From Pseudomonas sp. GD04091 (GTDB lineage Bacteria; Pseudomonadota; Gammaproteobacteria; Pseudomonadales; Pseudomonadaceae): a DNA stretch of 64,000 bases. Positions 58,205 to 64,000 of the stretch are shown here, piece by piece; position 1 is the first letter of the stretch, and each line of letters opens with the position of its first letter. Below the pieces are notes generated by a model that had not been told where the DNA came from, searched no databases, and saw nothing but the letters and a program-made list of their open reading frames with translations. The translations under genes were made by a program, and so were the position numbers. Where the stretch lies: assembly GCF_029836165.1 (NCBI RefSeq), contig NZ_JAOEBG010000020.1, forward strand, positions 56,551-120,550, read 5' to 3'.

Positions 58205-59023
58205 TCAGATTGATCCAGAGCGCCAGGCGTAGGCTGAAGGAAACTCATTACCGACTCGCCTCTCAATACCCCGAATAGCCTGATCATATGCCTGATCCAT
58301 GTCCAAATCGTCAATCTGCGGGAAAGTATTAGAGCCATGCAACAAACTCCGCTTTGCTTTATCAATCTCAATATCAAGCCTCATAACCATTTCAGTGTAT
58401 TCCGCCCTCCTAACAGTCATCTGTGCAAGTTCAGTAAGACGCTTTAAGCTTTCATCGGAATGTGGCTCTCCGCTAGGTGAGCGTCGAGAGATAATGAGTT
58501 TTTCGGTATCTTGTATTGCAGTGCTTAGCTTAGTCAAATAAGCATCATATTCGAGTCTTTTTTTACCTAGATCATAGACTCTTTCCAAATAATTGCGTTC
58601 TCCGCTCGACAGGTGCCCAGTATTGTCTTTATTTTTCAATCCCACGTTGGTAGTGCTGGAAAATAGCGACCTGGTTAGTTTTTTTCTATTTCGTCCAGAC
58701 GGGTCCCGCCAATTGACTGGATCACCTTCACAGTAGGCATAAACATTGATGCCTCCCCGCCCAAACGGACTCAGGCGATCCGGTGAATGAAATCGCATCA
58801 GTATCGGATTGTAAGCTCTGTATCCATTGCCTAGCAGGTAATGGCCCCGTTGTGGCTCCCATAACTGGCCGGTGAAACCGATTTTCGTGAAACCGACAGA
58901 CACAGGTCGATAGCCGTAGAGCGCGTACACCATGGACATGGAGTCGGACATGGAGTCAGATGCAGACCGAACAGCAAACGGGCTCTCGAGCAGGTCCGTC
59001 ATCAGCAACTGTGTTGGCGCCAT
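58205..59023 (-). CDS. Orphan RHS-core protein with helical charged C-terminus
   Basis: 272 residues. It has the same core layout as its neighbour: ALYGYRPVS, GFTKIGFTGQLWEPQRG, LLGNGYRAYNPILMRF, GRGGINVYAYCEGDPVNWRDPSG split over residues ~33-110. It then has an unrelated, charged, helical C-terminal region of ~160 residues. The leader (MAPTQLLMTDLLESP) resembles the typical short N-terminus of this class. The core is shared and tips differ among the three copies, the mark of a cassette array. Function unknown. Confidence 0.75.
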   Translation of the reverse strand: MAPTQLLMTDLLESPFAVRSASDSMSDSMSMVYALYGYRPVSVGFTKIGFTGQLWEPQRGHYLLGNGYRAYNPILMRFHSPDRLSPFGRGGINVYAYCEGDPVNWRDPSGRNRKKLTRSLFSSTTNVGLKNKDNTGHLSSGERNYLERVYDLGKKRLEYDAYLTKLSTAIQDTEKLIISRRSPSGEPHSDESLKRLTELAQMTVRRAEYTEMVMRLDIEIDKAKRSLLHGSNTFPQIDDLDMDQAYDQAIRGIERRVGNEFPSAYAWRSGSI

Positions 59024-59212
59024 AAGCCAAGCCCCCGCGCTCGAGGTTATTAGGCGAGTAGGATATGGATTCGATTCTGTCCTTGGCTCGTGAGGTTAAC
59101 AACTGACAAAAATACCAGGGTGTCGCCCTGCTTTGGCGTACCTACCCACAGACCCCTTTCCGCTTGAGCGAAGGGCGGCCGCGACAGTCGTCGTTAGCAC
59201 CGGTGGTAGGCA

Positions 59213-59312
59213 GGTCAAATATCGAGCAGTTCCATGTACGCTAGGCATTACGGGGCCTGCAGCGAAAACCCAACACTTTTTCCACAGGTGGACTCACAGG
59301 AACTGTGAAAAA
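59213..59312 (+). repeat. DnaA-box repeat unit 1
   Basis: Begins GGTCAAATATCGAGCAGTTCC; carries TTTTCCACA at 59278-59286 and the inverted TGTGAAAAA at 59304-59312 (both near-matches to the DnaA box). Box offsets of 65 and 91 bases from the unit start are the same in units 2 and 3. Confidence 0.65.
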
Positions 59313-59394
59313 CTTTGCCCGATGGAGCAAAAGGGGTTGTGCATATCTCACCGGAACCCACTTTTCTCAATATCTCTTTGGTGGCCTAGCCTTT

Positions 59395-59494
59395 GATCGT
59401 TTATTGAACAATCCATCTAGTCCCCGAAGAAATGGGGCCTCCAGCAATAGGCACACACGTTATCCACAGCAGGGCCAACAGAGATTGTGGGCAA
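59395..59494 (+). repeat. DnaA-box repeat unit 2
   Basis: Begins GATCGTTTATTGAACAATCC; exact DnaA box TTATCCACA at 59460-59468, inverted near-box TGTGGGCAA at 59486-59494. Same internal spacing as unit 1. Confidence 0.7.
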
Positions 59495-59542
59495 ACCGTC
59501 TTGAGCAGGGAAAGAGCTGCATTGTCGCCTCTGGGTAGACTT

Positions 59543-59642
59543 GATCAAATTTCGAACAATTCCTTGTAAGCCTTACTGAGTAAGGCCTGCGGCGAAGCGC
59601 GAACACTTTATCCACACATTGTCGAACAGATTTCGTGGATAA
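59543..59642 (+). repeat. DnaA-box repeat unit 3
   Basis: Begins GATCAAATTTCGAACAATTC; exact box TTATCCACA at 59608-59616, inverted one-mismatch box CGTGGATAA at 59634-59642. It is followed by a separate exact box TGTGGATAA at 59702-59710. Same internal spacing as units 1 and 2. Confidence 0.7.
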
Positions 59643-59770
59643 CCGAAAGCCAGATTGCCGACCTCCCTGATCCGGCCGGAAGTGGTCGCGGCGAGAGGCG
59701 TTGTGGATAAGATCAAAACCGCTGCGAAATGAAGTGAGTGGGGGTGATTCGTGTAGGGCCTGTGCTGGCC

Positions 59771-59920
59771 CTTTCGCGGGCAAGCCTGCTCCCACAGGGC
59801 TTGCCGGTGGGTCTGGCAAAGCATCCGCGAGCCCCGGCATGGAATCCTGTGGGAGGTACCGCCTTGCGCAAATTGCTCAGACTGGCCTGATCCCTGTGGG
59901 AACGGGCTTGCCCGCGAACA
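59771..59920. repeat. Degenerate REP copies before etfB
   Basis: CTTTCGCGGGCAAGCCTGCTCCCACAG (59771-59797), a partial copy (59845-59872) and an inverted copy CTGTGGGAACGGGCTTGCCCGCGAA (59893-59918). Confidence 0.7.
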
Positions 59921-59954
59921 TCGAGCCTGTGCGCTGCACTCGATCGTCGAAATC

Positions 59955-60731
59955 TCAGCGCAGCACACCCTCCTCCACCAGCAACTTGAGAATGGCTTCG
60001 GCGCCTTCCTGTGGGGAAACATCCTTGAGCACCTTGCCGCCACCGCCGCTGGCCTTGGCCGTGGCGGCCTTCATGCGGTCGGCGCCGCTCTTGGCCTTGA
60101 TCACCTTGAGCCGCTTGGGCCGTGGACGGGCGGGTTGCAGGGCGTCTTCGGCCAGCAGTGGATCTTCCACGACCTCTACATTGCGCGCCGCCAGCACACC
60201 TCGGCGCGCCGGGCCGAACGCGCTTTGCCGTGGCTTGGGTGCAGCGTTATCCACAGTCGCCAACAGCGGCAGGCGTACCTTCAGGCGGCGCCGCTGGCCA
60301 CGGGGCAGTGCCTGTAGCACCTGGGCAGTGCCGTTATCGATGGACTCCACTTCAGCCAGCCCGACCACCAAAGGCCAGCCCAGCTTCTCGGCCAGCAGGA
60401 ACGGCAACATGCCCGAGCCCTCGCCGGTCTCGGCCTGGCTGCCGGTCAGCACCAGCTGGGCGCCCGCCTCACGCAGGTAGTCGCCGAGCACGCCGAGCAC
60501 ATCGGCGCCAACAGGCTGTTCCAGCACATCCAGGTGCTCCAGCCCCATGCCCAGGTAGGCGCGCAGGGCCTCCTCGCGCGGATCGCCGGCGTGCACCACC
60601 TGCAAGTTATCCCCAGCCAGCTGCAAGCCCAATTCGACGGCGCGGGCATCCTGCTCGGCGCGGCGGGCGCGACCGGAGCTGGGGTGGGCGCCGATCGAGA
60701 CCAGGCTGATGACTTTCGTACTCATGCTCAT
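59955..60731 (-). CDS. etfB: Electron transfer flavoprotein beta subunit of dimethylglycine catabolism
   Basis: 258 residues of the ETF beta family (AMP-binding side): LVSIGAHPSSGRARRAEQDARA at the N-terminus and LTGSQAETGEGSGMLP as the nucleotide-binding block. Works with the adjacent alpha subunit to pass electrons from dimethylglycine oxidation. An Ala/Lys/Gly-rich low-complexity stretch (~210-235) is unusual for the family. One exact DnaA-box 9-mer lies in the gene at 60247-60255. Confidence 0.85.
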   Translation of the reverse strand: MSMSTKVISLVSIGAHPSSGRARRAEQDARAVELGLQLAGDNLQVVHAGDPREEALRAYLGMGLEHLDVLEQPVGADVLGVLGDYLREAGAQLVLTGSQAETGEGSGMLPFLLAEKLGWPLVVGLAEVESIDNGTAQVLQALPRGQRRRLKVRLPLLATVDNAAPKPRQSAFGPARRGVLAARNVEVVEDPLLAEDALQPARPRPKRLKVIKAKSGADRMKAATAKASGGGGKVLKDVSPQEGAEAILKLLVEEGVLR

Positions 60732-60736
60732 TGCCC

Positions 60737-61969
60737 CTATGCCGCGTCGCGCTGGCTGCCGCTGCGGTAGTTATCCACAGCGTCGATCAATGCCTGAAGA
60801 ATCGCCGAGCTGTCGCCGATCACCGACAGGTCGGCCCGCTTGATCATGTCGCAACCCGGGTCCATGTTGATCGCCACCACCTTGTCGCAGGCGCCGATGC
60901 CCTGCAGGTGCTGGATGGCGCCGGAGATACCCACAGCCACATAGACCCGTGCGGTGACCCAGGTGCCAGTGGCACCGACCTGGCGGTTGCGCGGCATGAA
61001 GCCGTCGTCCACCGCCACCCGCGAGGCGCCCTCGGTGGCACCCAGGGCGGCGGTGGCCCTGTGGTACAGGTCCCAATCCTTGACGCCGTTGCCGCCGGAA
61101 ACGATGAACTCGGCCTCGGCCATGGCGATGGCGGCCGGGTCGACGGCCACCGAGCCAAGGTCTTCGATCCGCGACAGGCTCCGGGCCACGCCTGTGGACA
61201 ACTCCATCGGCAACGCTTCGTGGCGGGTTTCACTGACCGGTTCGGCGCACTCGGCGGCGGCCAGGATCAAGCGTGGCAGCGAGCGCTGGATATCCTGCTG
61301 GCCGGCGCCAGCGCGGCCGATGCATTGGCCATCCTTGACCTGCCACACCCGCGTCGCCGGGCGCTCGCCCAGGGCCGCGGCGAAACGCCGGCCCAGCTCG
61401 CCGCCGCCGCTGCGGCTGTCGGGCAACAACCAGTGGCGCGGCGCGAACTGGTTATCCACAGCCCGTAGCCCCTGCACCAACTGCTCCGGTGCATAACCTT
61501 CGAAGGCCTCACCCTCGATGACCAGCAGGCGGTCGACGCCGGCTGTGGAAAAGTTGTTTTCCTTGTGCTCGCCAAAGACGATGGCCAGCACCGCGCCGTC
61601 GCTGCCGGCCAGGCCGTGGGCCAGGCCCAGCAAGTCGCGGTCGTGGCTGCCGAGGCGGCCACCGACCATGTCCGGCACGACGGCGATATAGAACGCCGGC
61701 TCCACGACTTGATGCATCGGCAGTTGCACTTCGGCGGTCGTCGAGCGCCGTCCGCCCACAGCGGTGCCCTGCTGGGCACCGCTGCGGTCGAGGCGCTTGA
61801 GGCCGTTGGGGCCGATGAAACCTGCGGCGATCGCATGGGGGTTCTTGCGGATGAGACCGTTGGGCCCCATCCAGCTGGTCTGTTGCGTCTGCATCGCCGC
61901 GTGCAGCGGATGCAGGCGGTTACGGGCGATCCACTCGGCGCGTGGGTCGCGGCGGATGATGTCGCTCAT
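60737..61969 (-). CDS. etfA: Electron transfer flavoprotein alpha subunit of dimethylglycine catabolism
   Basis: 410 residues, longer than housekeeping ETF alpha (~310). The extra ~90 N-terminal residues include RRDPRAEWIARNRLHPLHAA and match the dgc-linked subclass. The FAD-binding C-terminal domain has VGATGTWV, GISGAIQHLQGI and INMDPG. It lies 5 bases upstream of etfB and its start abuts the dgcB stop. Exact DnaA-box 9-mers occur at 60771-60779 and 61452-61460. Confidence 0.87.
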   Translation of the reverse strand: MSDIIRRDPRAEWIARNRLHPLHAAMQTQQTSWMGPNGLIRKNPHAIAAGFIGPNGLKRLDRSGAQQGTAVGGRRSTTAEVQLPMHQVVEPAFYIAVVPDMVGGRLGSHDRDLLGLAHGLAGSDGAVLAIVFGEHKENNFSTAGVDRLLVIEGEAFEGYAPEQLVQGLRAVDNQFAPRHWLLPDSRSGGGELGRRFAAALGERPATRVWQVKDGQCIGRAGAGQQDIQRSLPRLILAAAECAEPVSETRHEALPMELSTGVARSLSRIEDLGSVAVDPAAIAMAEAEFIVSGGNGVKDWDLYHRATAALGATEGASRVAVDDGFMPRNRQVGATGTWVTARVYVAVGISGAIQHLQGIGACDKVVAINMDPGCDMIKRADLSVIGDSSAILQALIDAVDNYRSGSQRDAA

Positions 61970-63921
61970 CAGTGCACCTCCGCAGGTTCACGTTTGGCCG
62001 CCTGCGACTTTGGGGTTGCAGGGGCTTGCTCTTCGATCAGCACGTCGGCCACCAGCTCGGCCAGGTCCTTGACCTGGGGGCGCGGCTCGACCACGCCCTC
62101 GAGCATCGCCGTGCACTGTGGACAACCCACGGCCACCAGCTCGGCCTCGGTTTCGCGAATGTCGTCCATGCGCATGTCGGGAATGCGCTGCTTGCCAGGG
62201 ATATCGGTGATCGGCGCACCGCCGCCGCCGCCACAGCAGCGGGAACGGAAGCCCGAACGTTGCATTTCGCGCACCTCGATGCCCAGGGCCTTGAGCACTT
62301 CGCGCGGGGCTTCGTACTCGCCGTTGTAACGGCCCAGGTAGCACGGGTCGTGGTAGGTGACACTGCCGCCCTTGTGCTGGCCAAGGTTGAGTTTCCTGGC
62401 CGCGATCAGTTCGGCGATGTAGGTGCTGTGGTGCTGCACCTGGTAATCGCCGCCAAGGGCGCCGTACTCGTTCTTCAGCACATGGAAGCTGTGCGGGTCG
62501 CAGGTGACGATGCGCTGGAACCCGTACTTGGCCAGGGTCTGGATATTGCGCCTGGCCAGTTGCTGGAAGGTCGCTTCGTCGCCCAGGCGGCGCGCCACGT
62601 CACCACTGTCGCGCTCTTCGAGCCCCAGCACGGCGAAGTCCACGCCCGAGGCCTTGAGCACCTTGACGAACGCGCGCAGGGTGCGCTGGTTGCGCATGTC
62701 GAAGGCCCCGTCGCCAACCCAGAACAGCACGTCGGTGCTCTTCACCTCGGACAGCAGTCGCAGGTTGAGGTCGGCCGCCCAGTTCATTCGACCGCCTGGG
62801 GCGAAACCGCCTGGGTTGTCGGTGGCGATCAGGTTGTCCAGCACCTCGGCGCCCTTGTTCGGCGTGGCCCCCTTCTCAAGCGTGAGGTGACGGCGCATGT
62901 CGACGATGGCATCGACGTGCTCGATCATCATCGGGCACTCCTCGACGCAGGCCCGGCAGGTGGTGCATGACCACAGTGTCTCGGCATCGACCAGGCCGTT
63001 GACGATCGGTTGATGCGGATGGCCGCCATGCTCGCCAATCGGCTTGCCAGGGTACGGGCTGCCGGCAAACCGGGCGTCGGTGCCACCGGCCAGGCCGATG
63101 ACCATGTCCTGGATGAGCTTTTTCGGGTTCAGCGGCTGGCCGGCGGCGAACGCCGGGCACATGGCCTCGCACTTGCCGCACTGCACGCAGGCGTCGAAGC
63201 CGAGCAGCTGGTTCCAGGTGAAGTCCACCGGCTTTTCCACACCCAATGGCGCGTTGGGGTCTTCCAGGTCCAGCGGCTTGAGGCCGGTGGAGCGACCGCC
63301 GCCGAAGCGCTCGGCGCGGCGGTGCCAGGCCAGGTGCAGGGCGCCGGCGAACGCGTGCTTCATCGGACCGCCCCAGGTCATGCCGAAGAACAGCTCGGAC
63401 ACGCCCCACAGCACACCGACGCCCAGCAGCGCGACCAGCACCCAGCCACCGGTACCTTCCGGCAGGATGCCGGCCACCGGCAGCGTGGCGATGAAGAAGC
63501 TTGCCGCGAACATCAGCAGGCTCTTGGGCAGGCGCATCCACGGGCCCCTGGACAGACGCGAAGGAGGATCGAGCCGGCGTTTGAAGACGAAGAGCGCACC
63601 GCTGAACATGATCACCGTGGCTACCAGCAAGGCATAGCCCAGGATCTTGCTGTGCAGGCCGAAGCCGTGCACCAGGATTGCCAGCACGGCAGACAGCACG
63701 AAGCCGCCTGCGGTGGCCACGTGGGTCTTCGACATGTATTTGTCGCGCTCGACCACATGGTGCAGATCCACCAGGTAACGTCGTGGCATGGCCAGCAGAC
63801 CGCCGAGCAGGTTTACCTTGCTCGGCCGGCCACGCCGCCACATGCGCACCCGGCGCAGGGCGCCGAGCACCGCCAGGGCGAGTGCTGCGAACAGCAGGAT
63901 GGGTAGAAGGGTGTTCAACAT
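61969..63921 (-). CDS. dgcB: Dimethylglycine catabolism Fe-S oxidoreductase DgcB
   Basis: 650 residues. Membrane segments lie at about 3-22 and 70-165. A ferredoxin-like domain follows, with two 4Fe-4S motifs: CVQCGKCEAMCP and CTTCRACVEECP. Two CCG domains follow (HDPCYLGRYN, and CCGGGGG near the end). It probably carries electrons from dimethylglycine oxidation toward the respiratory chain. Start MLNTLLPI at 63921 was preferred over an ATG 15 bases earlier. Its partner dgcA is expected beyond the right edge. Confidence 0.9.
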   Translation of the reverse strand: MLNTLLPILLFAALALAVLGALRRVRMWRRGRPSKVNLLGGLLAMPRRYLVDLHHVVERDKYMSKTHVATAGGFVLSAVLAILVHGFGLHSKILGYALLVATVIMFSGALFVFKRRLDPPSRLSRGPWMRLPKSLLMFAASFFIATLPVAGILPEGTGGWVLVALLGVGVLWGVSELFFGMTWGGPMKHAFAGALHLAWHRRAERFGGGRSTGLKPLDLEDPNAPLGVEKPVDFTWNQLLGFDACVQCGKCEAMCPAFAAGQPLNPKKLIQDMVIGLAGGTDARFAGSPYPGKPIGEHGGHPHQPIVNGLVDAETLWSCTTCRACVEECPMMIEHVDAIVDMRRHLTLEKGATPNKGAEVLDNLIATDNPGGFAPGGRMNWAADLNLRLLSEVKSTDVLFWVGDGAFDMRNQRTLRAFVKVLKASGVDFAVLGLEERDSGDVARRLGDEATFQQLARRNIQTLAKYGFQRIVTCDPHSFHVLKNEYGALGGDYQVQHHSTYIAELIAARKLNLGQHKGGSVTYHDPCYLGRYNGEYEAPREVLKALGIEVREMQRSGFRSRCCGGGGGAPITDIPGKQRIPDMRMDDIRETEAELVAVGCPQCTAMLEGVVEPRPQVKDLAELVADVLIEEQAPATPKSQAAKREPAEVH

Positions 63922-63976
63922 GGGAGGCTCCCACAACAGCTAGAATCATGCGCCGCTCTCAAGGGCGACATCGACC

Positions 63977-64000
63977 CCTGTAGGAGCGGCCTTGTGTCGC
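63977..64000. repeat. REP element cut by the window end
   Basis: CCTGTAGGAGCGGCCTTGTG continues off the window; same consensus as the elements at 9581 and 39590. Confidence 0.7.

Larger units (their letters stand above)
59024..59954. other. 931-bp gene-free region with DnaA-box repeats and REPs
   Basis: No supported gene. From left to right: a short GC-mixed stretch, three degenerate 100-bp repeats with paired DnaA-box-like sites (59213-59642), one more exact box (59702-59710), then degenerate REP copies (59771-59920). The minus-strand etfB gene ends just beyond, at 59955. Confidence 0.7.

Noticed and set aside
59213..59642. DnaA-box repeats considered as the chromosomal oriC
   Set aside because: No dnaA, dnaN, rpmH or gidA nearby; the neighbours are betaine catabolism genes.

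Overview
This window is chromosomal DNA from a fluorescent Pseudomonas, most like the P. putida/P. entomophila group. The evidence is high GC with GC-rich third codon positions, many P. putida-type REP palindromes between genes, and gene sets with typical Pseudomonas order: nhaP2-mscK-selO-trxC-parA on the left, and dgcB/etf-gbcA/gbcB-ltaE/glyA-soxBDAG-purU-fdhA on the right. The species call rests on recognised protein families and remembered gene order; no search was run.

Layout. 1-2785: the 3' part of a divergent threonyl-tRNA synthetase, then a class I DAHP synthase with a possible leader/attenuator. 2912-10910: nhaP2-type antiporter, mscK, selO, trxC and a ParA ATPase. 11236-29773: a collinear 21-gene aryl-polyene (APE) operon whose genes mostly overlap by 1-8 bases. 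It encodes ketosynthases, a chain-length-factor-like subunit, two ACPs, a starter ligase fused to a dehydratase, ketoreductase, second dehydratase, aromatic amino acid ammonia-lyase, thioesterase, methyltransferase, halogenase-like flavoprotein, lipid acyltransferases, glycosyltransferase, and export parts (LolA-like, MMPL, lipoproteins). 29874-38093: LysR/MFS divergent pair, CreBC two-component system, a retropepsin-like protease, an acyltransferase, a polyamine/amino-acid permease and a DUF2780 protein.

38228-63921: glycine betaine catabolism. GbcA/GbcB demethylate glycine betaine to dimethylglycine. DgcB with a dedicated ETF pair serves the dimethylglycine step (DgcA should lie just past the right edge). 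SoxBDAG oxidises sarcosine to glycine. GlyA interconverts glycine and serine, and PurU and FdhA dispose of the one-carbon units as formate. LtaE, two chemoreceptors and a ZapA/coiled-coil pair sit inside this locus.

56140-59023 is an AT-rich accessory patch between gbcA and the etf genes. It holds two intact and one broken orphan RHS-core proteins with different C-termini, plus an IS5-type transposase remnant. Directly beyond it (59213-59642) lie three degenerate 100-bp repeats, each carrying a convergent pair of DnaA-box-like 9-mers in identical spacing. Exact TTATCCACA boxes continue into the etf genes, giving six exact boxes in 2 kb. This DnaA-box array is the least explained structure in the window. 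The halogenase-like gene, the REP pair inside the LolA-like gene, and the ThrRS paralogue next to a DAHP synthase are the other main points of interest.
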